A stretch of DNA of 64,000 nt from Lunularia cruciata (taxonomy: Eukaryota; Streptophyta; Marchantiopsida; Lunulariales; Lunulariaceae), in the NCBI GenBank assembly GCA_948567375.1, contig OX419760.1, forward strand, positions 15,624,001 through 15,688,000. The letters run 5' to 3'. The number at the start of each line of letters is the position of its first letter. Position 1 is the stretch's first letter. This document shows positions 18,118-28,812 of the stretch, piece after piece. Position numbers and translations under genes: made by a program. The notes beneath the pieces are model-generated. The model ran no database searches, was not told the origin of the DNA, and saw only the letters and a list, made by a program, of their open reading frames with translations.

Positions 18118-21075
18118 ATGGGGAAACTTCTGGTTTTCTTTGGCAAGGATGGAGAAGATGTGGAGGCCTTTGTGAGAGACTTCAAGAGAGCTTGCATAGG
18201 AAACAATGAGAGGATGAAGAATGAGTGGGTCTCATTATTACCAGATTTCTTTGAGGATGCAGTACTTACATGGTATGAGTCAGAATACCAAAAGAGAGAG
18301 AGGAGAGATGGGGATGTGACAACCCGGTAAATATCACTTTTGCGGTGATCGGGTAAGTAAAGTTTGTTCCCGCAGAGATACAAGTCAGAATTGGTCAAAT
18401 ACAAAGCAAAGTAACGATTTAGTTCTTCTTGATTGCGTCTTTAATCTCTCAGGTAGAAACCACACCCAGAAGAGAGTAACAAGCACTGACTCGCAGTCTT
18501 GTCACAAATTAACACTCCTTAATCACAACTCCATCAAATCTTTCCAAACAATCTTGATTGTGATGATTCAGGCTCTCCCGAAAACGACACTTCATTGCAA
18601 AACAACTTCGCCTCAGAATTGTATTCCACCCCTCCACTAAAGGCACAACTTCCTCGATCAAAATTACTTCACATGAACTTTGCACTGCACTCACAAATGT
18701 AGAATACTACCAACACTACAATTCCTCTCAGATCTGTCAAGGCATTGCTCTGATTGCACTTCACTCAAGATCAAACACACAGAATGAAGATCAAGGCTGT
18801 GGAATCCAACATCCAACAAGCACTCTGACTTGCACTTTGAATTTCTCCAAACATTCACAAACACAATTGCAAAATTGATACTCGGAATCAAGCTCAAGCG
18901 ATGAGCACTACTTCACAGCACTTTGCTTTATCTATTCTCAGAAATAATGAGCACTGAATAACATTTTCCTGCGAATGCCACTCTTAAGTAGTGAAGCAAT
19001 TGACAATTCTAACAACTATACCGTTCTACAACAACTGTTCTAACCTGCAGATCCAAAATGACAATGCAATCCTTCATATCTGCACCTTCAAATCTCAAAT
19101 TGGTTTCTAATCCGATCCGATGTCTACTTCTTCCTTGGCTTTCAAACCCGAACCCGAAGTAACCTTACTTCCTACTACATTTTCCTTGGGTTTCACATCT
19201 CCTACATCTTCTACCAGATCCAGCAATTCTCTTTCCTGATCTGAAATTGCACTAGTGGGTAGTCTATCTAACTCTTCATCTTTCGACCCACTCTTCTCTA
19301 ATGTCTCTAAGGGCAACTCTGAAGACATTTGGATTCCTATGTTATCTACTTCGGGTTTTGCCTTCCTTAACATCTGATCTGAGTTTTTCCCTCCTCTGAC
19401 ACGAAGTAAGCTTCTTCGGGTCTGATCCAAACCGAGCCATTCTTCCTCTTACATGAAATTGACTTCCTCGGGTCTGATCAAAACACAAGTTTGCACTCAT
19501 TTCTTCTCCATTTGGTTTCAATTTGGTTTTAGCAAGGCATTTCTTCTTCTAAACTCGTCCAAAATGACAAATGTGGGTACCACAGGGGAAGAGGAGTCTT
19601 GGGAGACTTTGACTTCAGCACTCATTGAGAACTTTCTTCCTGATGAGAGTTATGAGAGATTGATGAGTGAGGTTACATTTCTCAAGCAAGGAGATGGAGA
19701 GAAAGTGAGAGTCTATGTGGAAAGAGTGGAAAATTTGGAGTCCATATTTTGCATAGTGTTGAGGAAGGGTGGGGATGATGTGGAGACTACAATGATTGGC
19801 ATAGGGGCCATGCTCACCAAGAATTTTGTGGGAGGGTTGAGACCACAAATTAGAAGCAAGGTGAGATATGAGAAAGCTTCTTCTAAGGTTGAAGCTATCA
19901 AGATCGCAATTCGTATGGAGGAGAGTTTGGAAGGGGATGAGAGTGATTTGGTGGTGAAGGAGGTTGTGCATCCTCCTCAAGGCTACAAGTATGGTGGAAC
20001 TTCTGATACTTTGGTGGCAAGGGTTGCACCACAAGTAGTAGTTGCTCCAGTTCTTGCACCTCCACCAAAAGATCCACTCCAAACCATCACAGAACAACTT
20101 GCGGATCTCAAGATCAATGAGGTGCAACTATGGGAGAAGAGAGAGGTGGATCAGAATGTAGGGAGAGGGCCTAGGAGTTATGGAAACTATCCATGTAGAG
20201 GAGGCCAACCAGCCAACAATTTCAATGATAGAAATTGTTTTGGTTGTGGAGGAAGAGGCCATATCCAAAGGAATTGCCCAAATTCCACTTACTATGGAGG
20301 AATTGGTTATGAGGGAGCCAATAGAGGGAAAGAGGGAGGTAGTGAAACCCAAGTGGCTCCTAATCCCAACAAAGGTAAGGGGATAGCATCCATAGATGTG
20401 GTTGAGAGCAAGTATGAGAAGGGAGAGTCCTCAAACTCTAAGGGTCTTAATTTGGAGCTTTTGGCAAAAGGGAAGAAGAGAGCTCGTTTTGCAAAGGATG
20501 TTCACTCTTCTCAAGGATTTACTTCAAGCAAGGATACTCCTATGTCTACTAGGAGCACTCGCACCTCAACACCATCAACAACAAAGACTCCAAGGAAGAA
20601 GTTGGGGATGGAGGATTTCTTGATTTCAAAGCAACAATGGAACTACAATGTGTTGGAGGATGTTGGTAGTCACAAGGCTAACATCACAATGGGCCAATTG
20701 ATTGCTTTGAACCCTACCTTGAGAAAGGAGCTTAGAGGTGGTTTGAGTTCTACAAGGAGCAAGAAGAAGAAGAAGGCAAAAGTTCCAATATCAATGGGGG
20801 TGGTGGATGCCAAGCCAGCACCATGGGAGGCTTGTGAATATGCCTCCAAGATTGATGTGAGAGTGAATGGTCACAACATCAAGGATGCATTGGTTGATGG
20901 AGGATCAGTAGTGAATCCCATGTCAGAAAGGTTGATGAACAAGTTGGGTATGATACCCTCAAGACCTTCAACATTTGTGGTGAGCATGGCAAACAAGCAA
21001 CAAGTTCAACCAGTAGGAGTGATGGATAAGGTGGTAGTTTCACTTATGGGAGTTCAAAATCTCATGACTTTTTAA
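18118..21075 (+). pseudogene. gag-pro: Gyp1 copy 2 gag and protease, split by CCE-E
   Basis: Gag starts at ATG 18118 (MGKLLVFFGKDGEDVEAF) and has the typical gag core, with LTWYESEYQKRER just before CCE-E (18315-19584). After it the frame resumes at GEEESWETL and runs on through the gag core, the zinc knuckle CFGCGGRGHIQRNC (about 20238-20279) and the protease (VDGGSVVNPMS) to a stop at 21073. Unlike copy 3, there is no frame break near VERVENLESIF (19725). The open frame of 540 codons from 19453 begins inside CCE-E, so it is a chance fusion. Confidence 0.88.
18315..19584 (-). mobile_element. CCE-E: short coiled-coil element, 1270 bp
   Basis: Minus-strand copy in the gag of Gyp1 copy 2, with a perfect TSD GGGGA at 18310-18314 and 19585-19589. 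Ends are TGTGACAACCCGG and GGGTACCACA. It keeps the ~790-base 3' region and the acidic C-terminal coding part (19430-19107, ending EEVDIGSD) and a short 5' end; the whole N-terminal and coiled-coil coding region is deleted. It is the innermost element of the left nest. Confidence 0.92.
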
Positions 21076-24000
21076 GTCTTGAAGGATTCAAGCTATGACT
21101 TACTTCTTGGGAGGCCATGGTTGTGAGATGCACGCACAACTGATCGATGGCACAAAGGGTACTTGAGGATTGGGCCATCAAACCATAGAGTCACAGTTCC
21201 TATGACTAACACCACCAACACTTCACATTCAGATACACCATCTTCTGATTATTGGGAATCAGATTCTGAAGAAGGAGCTTCAGGTGTGGACACAAGCATG
21301 GGGGAAGAGACTTCCATGGAGGAGGATGAATCTGAATCTGATTCAGATGTGTATCCCTTGTGTGCTATGGATTTTGCACCTAAGCTAGAGGTTTTGAAGG
21401 ACCCAGACAAATCACCATTGACACTTGAGGAGGTAGAGAGAAGGTTAGCTACCCTCAAATATGGCCTCAAATATATTACCAAGGAAGAGAAGGTGAGATT
21501 TGAGGAGATTTTCTACAAGTTCATCCATGTGTTTGCTTTTAGTTACAAGGATTTGAAGGAAGTCACCTTGGAGGAGCACAAGATAGAGGTGGAGTCACAT
21601 GCAAGACCAATCTGCCAAAAGCAACATCGCATTAGCCCACCAATATCTTTGGTTGTGAAGGAGGAGATTGATAAGCTCAAGGAGGCCGGATTTATCTTTG
21701 AGGTAGAGAATTCAGAATGGGTGTCTCCAATTGTCATTGTGAAGAAAAAGAATGGCAAGCTTCGGGTATGTGTGGATTACAAGAAGCTCAATGTTGTTAC
21801 CAAGAAGGACTACAACTCATTGCCATTCATTGATGAGATCTTGGAGGAGGTTGTAGGTCATGAGAGGTACAGTTTTGGAGATGGTTATAGTGCATATAAT
21901 CAAATTAAGATTGCACCAGAGCATCAACAACTCACCACATTCACCACACCTTGGGGAACTTACGCTTTCAAGTTCATGCCTTTTGGGCTATGCAATGCTC
22001 CAGCCACATTCCAACGGTTCATGAACAAGGTATTTGAACCTTTCATTGGGAAATTTGTGAGAGACTTCATTGATGACTTTTGTGTCTATGGGAGCAAGGA
22101 GGAGCACTTTGAGCACCTAATCAAAGTCTTGCAACTCTTGGATGAGGCAAATGCATCACTCAACCCAGAGAAGTGCATTTTTGGATGTGAAGAAGGTCTT
22201 CTTTTGGGGCACATCATCTCCAAGGATGGAATAGCAGTTGATCCTAAGAAGGTGAGGAAAATCTCAGTCCTTCCATTCCCTTCAAGCTTGACAAAGTTAC
22301 GCCAATTCTTGGGGATGGTTGGGTACTATAGGAGGTTCATCTTCTCATTTTCCAACAAAGCTTATGCATTGACCATCTACATGAAGAAGGGTGTAGATTA
22401 CATGGTGATTTTGGAGGACAAGGAGGCTCTCAAAGCTTTTGAGGAGCTCAAGCAATCCCTTGTTGTAGCTCCAATTCTTGCTAAACTTGATTGGAGTAAG
22501 CCTTTCATTCTCTATACTAATGCTTCTAATGTAGCTATAGGATGCACTCTTAGTCCAAGATGGGCATGATCATCCAATAGCTTATGCTAGTAGGCAGATG
22601 GTTTCAGCAGAGAAGAACTACTCTCTCACGGAGAGAGAAGGGTTGGCAGTGATCTTTGGTCTCAAGAAGTTTAGACACTACTTGATTGGAGGGAAAGCCA
22701 CCATTGTCACTGATCACAAGGCTTTAAAGTACATCTTCAACAAACCTAATGTTGAAGGGAGACTAGCAAGGTGGATGATACTCTTGTCTGAGTATGACGA
22801 CACCATTGAGGATAGGCCAGGAAAGAAACATGTAAATGTTGATTTGTTATCTAGAGCCTATGATCATGATGGAGATGAGCCAATGGATGATTCCTTCCCG
22901 GATGAGGACCTCATGACAATCTCAGTCACTCAAGAGGTTCCAATGGAGTACAAGGAGATTATGGATTTTGTGACAAGAGGTAACTATCCAGAAGGGATGT
23001 ATGCTAGGGAGAGGAAGGCCCTTGCAGCAAGATCTAGACCTTACACAATGGTGGAGGATATTCTTTTTCACCAAGGAGCAGATGGTCTACTTCAAAGAGC
23101 AATGGGTAAGGAAGAGTCTATCCTACTCATAAAGGAGTTTCATGAAGGTTTAGTATGTGGAGGACACTTTGCAAGAAAGGTGACTGCTTTCAAGATTCTA
23201 GATGCAGGTTACCATTGGAGAGTGATTTTCAAGGATTGTCTTGATTATTGCAAAATTTGTCATGTTTGTCAAGCTTTTGCTAGAAAGTCTACATCCACTC
23301 CACCACTTAGATCAATTCCATTGCTAGGACCTTTGAGAAGTGGGGAATTGATTTTTTAGGTCCTCTCAATAGAACCCCAAGGAACAATCGGTACATTGTG
23401 GTAGTTACTGATTACCTTACCAAGTGGGTTGAGGCTAGACCATTGAGGGACAAGAATGAAGATGAAGTGGGTAGATTTCTTTATGAACGCATTATCACTA
23501 GGTTTGGATGCCCTTTGGAGTTGATTTTTAATAGAGGAGGAGAGTTTACAGGAAGCATTACTATAGCCATGCTATGACATTTCTCTATCACACATAGAGT
23601 AATTACATCCTATAAGCCAAATTCCAATGGCTTGGCAGAGAGAACCAATCAGACCTTGTACATGATGTTGGCCAAAGATGCAGAAATGGAGGGGGCTGAA
23701 CATCATTAGGACAAGAGGATTCATGCAATTTTGTGGGAGTATAGGACAACCATGAAGACTTCCACCGGATTTTCTCCATTTCAATTGGTGTATGGTATTG
23801 AGTCTACCTTACCTATTCACTTTGATCTTCCTACCTTCCAAAGCATTCATAGGAGATTGAAGAAAGCACAAGGAGGTGATGCAGAGAAGTCAAGGAAGGA
23901 TCAACTCATGGAGTTGGAAGAGGCAAGAGCAATTGCTATGGTTCGAGTGGAGCAAGCCCAAAGGAAACAAAAGGGGAGCTATGACAAGAGGCAAGGCAAG

Positions 24001-24213
24001 AAGAAGGTGGAGCCTTTCAAGGAAGGTGATTGGGTAATGTTGTTTGATTCCATTCGATTCAAGAGAGTGCAAAAGAAGTTTTTGCCGAAGTACTTTGGAC
24101 CATTCATAGTGGAGAAGGTGTGGGGCAATTACACCTATGATCTCAAGGAGTTGGGAGGAAGACACTTTGATAGGATTAACCTTGATAAGTTGAAGATGTA
24201 CCATAGAAGGTAG
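21076..24213 (+). pseudogene. pol: Gyp1 copy 2 pol (broken)
   Basis: After the stop at 21073 (TAA in place of CAA) and a TGA near 21124, the frame is open from 21163 to 22569: acidic linker, RT with GYSAYNQI, MPFGLCNAP and FIDD (about 22065-22080), and the start of RNase H (LYTNASNVAIG, Asn for the first catalytic Asp). A small deletion near 22552 shifts the frame; RNase H and the integrase zinc domain follow (22598-23359). Another frameshift lies near 23335 in the integrase, with stops at 23357, 23575 and 23707. The second catalytic integrase position reads IFNRGGEF (Asn), the Glu in GLAERTN is kept. C-terminal part 23731-24213. Confidence 0.9.
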
Positions 24214-24261
24214 AGAGACCTTCACTTTGAGGACAAAGTGAAAACTTAGTCCGTGGGTAAA

Positions 24262-24949
24262 TGTAACACCCATTTGTGCATGTGTGTGGTATTGTGATAT
24301 TTAGCTTGGTATTACAAGTACTTAAGATATATTATTTAGAGATAAAGGATGGTTCTATATTAGTCATGGTTAGCTAAAGTTAGTCATAGCTAAGATAGAG
24401 GGGACCTTACTTTAGAGGAAGTAGAAAAGATGAGCACCACTATTTTGGATTTTAGTGTGTTGACTTGGTATTATTCCTAGGTGTTTGGCTTTGAGGAAAG
24501 AGTTGAGAACTCTTCGGCCCGCAAACCTTTTTGTTTTGGATTCTTCTTTAGTCCAAGGATAGCCCATGTGAAGGAATCCTTGACTTAGTGGTTAGGTCAA
24601 GATAAGACCACATGCTTAGAGGAATATGCCCATGTGAATGGATATTCCTTTCTACTTTTTGACTTCACTTGACTTTTAGTCTAGTAACTTGAGTTACTAC
24701 GGTAATTAGTAACTTTGGTACGTAACTATTTCACAAGTATATAAACAAGGGGTGAGGAGGTACTCAACATCCTTTCATTTGCAACTATCTCTCTCTCATT
24801 GAATTCTCTAGTGAACAATGTCTTGAGTCTTGGAGTGTTAGCCTTGGAGGAGTATGATGGAGTTTGGGTTCTTTGCCTTCTTAGTCCATGGTGCACTACC
24901 ATAATAGCCATTAGAGGTTCATCCTGAGTGAGAGACAGGCCGGCTCACA
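24262..24949 (+). repeat. Gyp1 copy 2 3' LTR
   Basis: 688 bp, TGTAACACCC to GGCTCACA. It ends against CCE-C sequence (CTCAGGCACCTCC). Confidence 0.94.
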
Positions 24950-26035
24950 TCTCAGGCACCTCCTCATGTTCCGAGTCTCTAGTTTTTAGCTCGGCATCTT
25001 CTTATGAGTCTTTGTCCTCCAACTCGATTGCCACCATACCTCGCCTTGGGTTGCCTCTTTGAGTCTTCCAAGGTTCCTTTGTGTCTTCAGCTTCACCTTG
25101 CTGACCCCTCTTTTTTGACTTTGGAGTTCTTGCTTCTATCTCCACGCTTTTACCCTTCTTCATGTAGTACTCATCCCTAAAACTCTGGATTTGAAGAATG
25201 TATTGTTGAACGTCCACGTCGACTTCTCTTCTCAAGTCAGGATGGAGGTGAGACACCATTCTATTTTGCTCCGCCAAATTGAGCAAATTCAACCTGAGGT
25301 AGAAATGTGTTGCAAACGGTATGATGTAGTGTGGAGGCGACTTATCCCACAAATTCCACACCATTTGTCTTGTCCTCCCATGGAAGCACCTCACCCAACT
25401 AATAGGTTCTCCTGCAGACAACTTATGGAAGAACACCGCTTGGTGTTTCATCACATAAGTTGTTCTCTCCGGCTTCAAGATTGCCATGAGAGCACTCACG
25501 ATCCCTCTCTTCACTGGATCCTTGTAACTCTCAACCTTATACCCATTTTTGTTCTCTTTGAAGAGAAAGCATCTCTCACCTCTTGAGTCTCCTGAGCTAT
25601 CTCTCCCTTCCCCAAGAACGTGGCTCCCTGCTCCGAGCCTACCTCCTTCCCGAGTATGAGTCTCCAATCCGACTCTGTCCAGCGAGCCGGATTTCCTCTC
25701 TTCCTTTCTTCCTTGGGTCCATCGAGACACTTACTCTCAATGATTTCTGTCATGAACCCTGGAAAGCTTACATTCCAGTTCCATGCTAGAAATGTGATCC
25801 GAAGTTGGCTCAAGACTTCAATCCTTGCTATTACATCTAACCTCCGAATTGCATGATTTCTCACTACAAATTTGGAGTTCTTCTTTCCTCCTCCCATCTC
25901 TTCTACTTTCTCACTCTCTCTCGATTTCACTCTTGCGACTTCTCCCTTGTGCACTAACACGATTCCAACTCTATTTCCCTTCCCATGATCACCTGCAAGA
26001 CGACTTTGCAACGGCAAAGGAAAATTACTCGACAT
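24950..26035 (-). pseudogene. CCE-C protein, N-terminal part
   Basis: ATG at 26035 (MSSNFPLPLQSRL). It reads an N-terminal basic/globular domain with KNSKFVVRNHAIRRLD, then WTESDWRLILGKEVG, a frameshift near 25560, and the second block with YKDPVKRGIVSALM, YVMKHQAVFFHKL and TRQMVWNLWDK, ending in an acidic stretch where Gyp1 copy 2 was inserted. This is the best preserved N-terminal half in the window. It is not a reverse transcriptase, integrase or transposase by any motif I can see. A short ORF upstream (26373-26110, MVKEGKEKSLRDETQG) is similar in CCE-A and CCE-B and may be a leader. Confidence 0.55.
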
Positions 26036-26448
26036 TTTGTCTTTGCAAGTTTGATTTTTATAGAGTTGTGCTTCTTCGTCTTCTGTCACTTTGAGTTTCT
26101 ACCAAGAAATCACACCTCCTGCATGCACCTGTCATTGTCAATCACCTTTGCGCGTATGGGCCGCCGGTTTTGAACGGTCCCTTCTTGAATTTCTCGCCCC
26201 GACAAAAGGTGGTTAGACTGCCTTTGCCTCGGGTTGAGCTCCTCCCAATACGAAGACAATTTACTTCGGGTTGTATGCTGACAGGGCATTTCCGAGTACT
26301 TCGCCTTATGACCCGAAGTCACGTTACCTTGGGTTTCATCTCGAAGACTCTTTTCTTTGCCTTCTTTGACCATACAAGTGCAATCCGACTTCTCTATACA
26401 CTTCTTCTCCTAAATTTAAAAAAAAAAACAAAAAATGTGGGCACCACA

Positions 26449-26948
26449 ACCACCATCGTCAAGATCTCACCTTTGAAGTCGGTGATAAAGTCATGCTATC
26501 CTCTAGTAACCTCCCTCTCCCACTTGATACCCAAGTTCGTAAACTTGCCCCTAATTGGATAGGACCCTTTGATATCACCCAAATTGTCTCTCTTGTTGCT
26601 TATCATCTTGCCTTGCCTTGTCACATGCGTATCCATCTTGTCTTTCATGTTTCCAAGTTGAAACCCTTTGTTTCTAACCCCTCTTCCTTTTCCTCTCGAG
26701 TCCAACCTCCCCCTCTTCCTATCCCTATCAATGAGCATGAGGAGTATGAAGTTGATCGTATCATTGCGCGTCGCCACATTCAACAAGGCCGTCACCAACA
26801 TACGGAGTACAAGGTCCTTTGGAAAGGGTATCCCCTTCATGATGCCACATGGGAACCTCTTTCTCACCTCCACAATGCACAGACGGCCATCCAGGAATTC
26901 AAAGTTTCACAGGCGACAAGGACGTTACCAACTGGCAGCGGGGGAATA
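26449..26948 (+). pseudogene. pol: Gyp2 integrase tail with chromodomain
   Basis: Continues the Gyp2 integrase after CCE-C. HHRQDLTFEVGDKVML leads into a GPFDI-type linker and a chromodomain, EYEVDRIIARRHIQ...EYKVLWKGYPLHDATWEP, at about 26740-26860. Chromodomains at the end of integrase guide new copies to marked chromatin and define chromoviruses. This part has no stop, and its frame runs into the LTR to 27014. A purine-rich GGCAGCGGGGGAATA (26933-26947) just before the LTR is the likely primer for plus-strand synthesis. Confidence 0.88.
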
Positions 26949-27374
26949 TGTAACAATATGGAGTTTAGCAATGAAGTCAGTCAGGCTCACAAAGTAGCAC
27001 ATAAGACAAATTAGCCTAGAATATTCTAGAAGTATCTAGGAAGCTTCTTGGGAAGCTTCCCGGTTAGCTTAGCTTGCACCTTAAGTAAGTAGCTTCTAGA
27101 AGGAAGCTTCTAGAAGCTTCCAACTAGCTTAGCTTGCATGCCAAGTAGGCGGCTTCTAGAAGGAAGCTTCTTGAGAAGTTTCCTAGTTAACTTGGCTTGC
27201 ACTCTAAGAAAGCGGCTTGAGGAAGCTTCTTGAGAAGCTTCTCAAGGGCCTTATATGCTACCTATAAATACCAAAGCCAAAGCTCATGCTAGGCATTCGG
27301 AGTTTTCCCTCATTCAAGTGTCCCAATGTGAGTTTTCATTCTCCTATTTCTCTCCTCAGTTTTGATCTTTTACA
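26949..27374 (+). repeat. Gyp2 3' LTR
   Basis: 426 bp, TGTAACAATATGG to TTTTACA. It has the heat-shock-element array (27018-27240), with an additional GGAAGCTTCTAGAAG unit relative to the 5' LTR, and TATAAATA at 27263. Confidence 0.95.
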
Positions 27375-27778
27375 GCAAACCTTTTTGTTTTGGATTCTTC
27401 TTTAGTCCAAGGATAGCCCATGTGATGGAATCCTTGACTTAGTGGTTGGGTCAAGATAAGACCATATGCTTAGGGGAATATACCCATGTGAATGGATATT
27501 CCTTTCTACTTTTTGACTTTACTTGACTTTTAGTCTAGTAACTTTGGTACGTAACTATTTCACAAGTATATAAACAAGGGGTGAGGAGATACTCATCATC
27601 CTTTCATTTGCAACTATCTCTCTCTCATTGAGTTCTCTAGTGAGCAATGTCTTGAGTCTTGGAGTGTTAGCCTTGGAGGAGTATGATGGAGTTTGGATTC
27701 CTTGCCTTCTTAGTCCATGGTGCGCTACCATAATAGCCATTAGAGGTTCATCCTAAGTGAGAGACAAGCCGGCTCACA
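27375..27778 (+). repeat. Gyp1 copy 1 3' LTR, second part
   Basis: Resumes the LTR cut at 7098. It ends GGCTCACA at 27778 against CCE-D. Confidence 0.93.
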
Positions 27779-28812
27779 GTCCAAAGTAGTAGAAGTAGGA
27801 ATACAAGTGTCTTAAGGTGAGTTACCTGAGACAATTGAAAGGAATAGGTCAGCAAGTAATGATGTAGATAGTGTACACATGACCTCCATTGTAGTTCATA
27901 GTGAAGAAGTAGTAGAAAAAATAGAAGATGTAGTAGAATTAAATAGACCCAAAGAAGGAGACATACTTGAAGGAACATCAGGTTTGGAGGCCAAAGTTGA
28001 GGTTGACATCAGATCAGATTAGTAATAGCTTTGAGATATGAAGAGGTGCATTATCATTTTGGATGTGCATGTTGGTAAAGTTGTTGTAGAATGATATTTT
28101 TGCTTGTAATTGTCAAGTGCTCAGCCTATTTAAAGGAAACATTTGTAGTCTTATTTTATTTAGTGCTCATAATCCTAAGAAAAGATAAAACAAAGTATTG
28201 ATATTAGTGCTCGTTGCTTGAGCTTAATTCCAAGTATCAACCATGTGTATGTGTTTGTGAGTGTAGAGAAATTTGAAGTGCAAGTCAGAGTGCTTGTTGA
28301 ATGTTGGATGTTGGCTTCCATAGCCTGGATCTTCATTTGGTGTGTTTGATCCTAAGTGAAGTGCAATTGAAGCAATGCCTCAACAAATCTGAGAGGAATT
28401 GTTGTGTTGGTAGTATTCTGCATTTGTGAGTGCAGTGCAAAGCTGATGTGAAGCAAGTTTGATCAAGGAAGTTGTGCCTTCAGTGGAGGGGTGGAACACA
28501 ATTCTGAGGTGAAGTCATTTTTGTAGTGAAGTGCCATCTTTGGGAGAATCTGAATAATCACAATCAAGATTTGTTTGGACAAAATTTGCTATGTTGTGAT
28601 TATGGGTGTGTGTGTTTGTGACAAGTTGTCAAGATTGTGAGCTTGTTACTCTCTTCTGGGTGTAGTTGCTACCTGAGAGATTAAAGACAAAATCAAGAAG
28701 GACTACATTGTGATATTTGACTTTGTATTTGACCAATTTTGAATCATATCTTTGAGGGAACAAACTTTATTTGCCCAATTTCCGCAAAAGTGATATTTGC
28801 CGGTTTGTCACA
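27779..28812 (+). mobile_element. CCE-D: coiled-coil element, 3' part
   Basis: Plus-strand 3' end of a CCE: the end of the coding part (acidic, AKVEVDIRSD and stop at about 28021), then the ~790-base 3' region, ending TTTGTCACA. Gyp1 copy 1 was inserted into its coding part; its 5' part must be left of the window. It lies in the RNase H of Cop1, which resumes at 28813. It is more diverged from CCE-B than the others, as expected for an outer layer. Confidence 0.85.

Larger units (their letters stand above)
15879..24949 (+). mobile_element. Gyp1 copy 2: Ty3/gypsy element with both LTRs, carries CCE-E
   Basis: Plus-strand Gyp1 inserted into CCE-C. LTRs 15879-16566 and 24262-24949, both 688 bp, differing at roughly a dozen sites by eye. 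The flanks are GCTC on the left and TCTC on the right, a 4-bp TSD with one mismatch. The order is LTR, PBS, ORF0 (broken), 157-aa ORF1, gag with CCE-E inside, protease, RT, RNase H, integrase, LTR. It is younger than Gyp2 (which it sits within, by way of CCE-C) and older than copy 3. Confidence 0.95.
14425..26448 (-). mobile_element. CCE-C: coiled-coil element, complete ends, split by Gyp1 copy 2
   Basis: Minus-strand copy inserted in the Gyp2 integrase, with a perfect TSD ACCAC at 14420-14424 and 26449-26453. Ends are TATGACAACCCGG (TG to TA change) and GGGCACCACA. Its own sequence is 14425-15878 plus 24950-26448, about 2.95 kb; the rest is Gyp1 copy 2. It keeps the N-terminal part of the CCE protein but has lost most of the coiled coil, the opposite of CCE-B. 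Removing the insertion brings the Gyp2 frame back: QKKMRTT is followed by HHRQDLTFEVGDK. Confidence 0.92.
7099..27374 (+). mobile_element. Gyp2: complete chromovirus (Ty3/gypsy) with three nested insertions
   Basis: LTR to LTR span of a plus-strand chromovirus inserted into the Gyp1 copy 1 LTR (TSD GCAAG/GCAAA). Order: 5' LTR 7099-7510, tRNA-iMet PBS, ORF0, gag, protease, CCE-B (8982-11599), rest of protease, RT, RNase H, integrase, CCE-C with Gyp1 copy 2 and CCE-E inside (14425-26448), integrase tail and chromodomain, purine-rich tract, 3' LTR 26949-27374. All genes except ORF0 and the chromodomain end have stops or frameshifts. The LTRs differ by a 12-14 base insertion and a number of substitutions, consistent with an older age than the Gyp1 copy 2 inside it. 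Confidence 0.95.
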
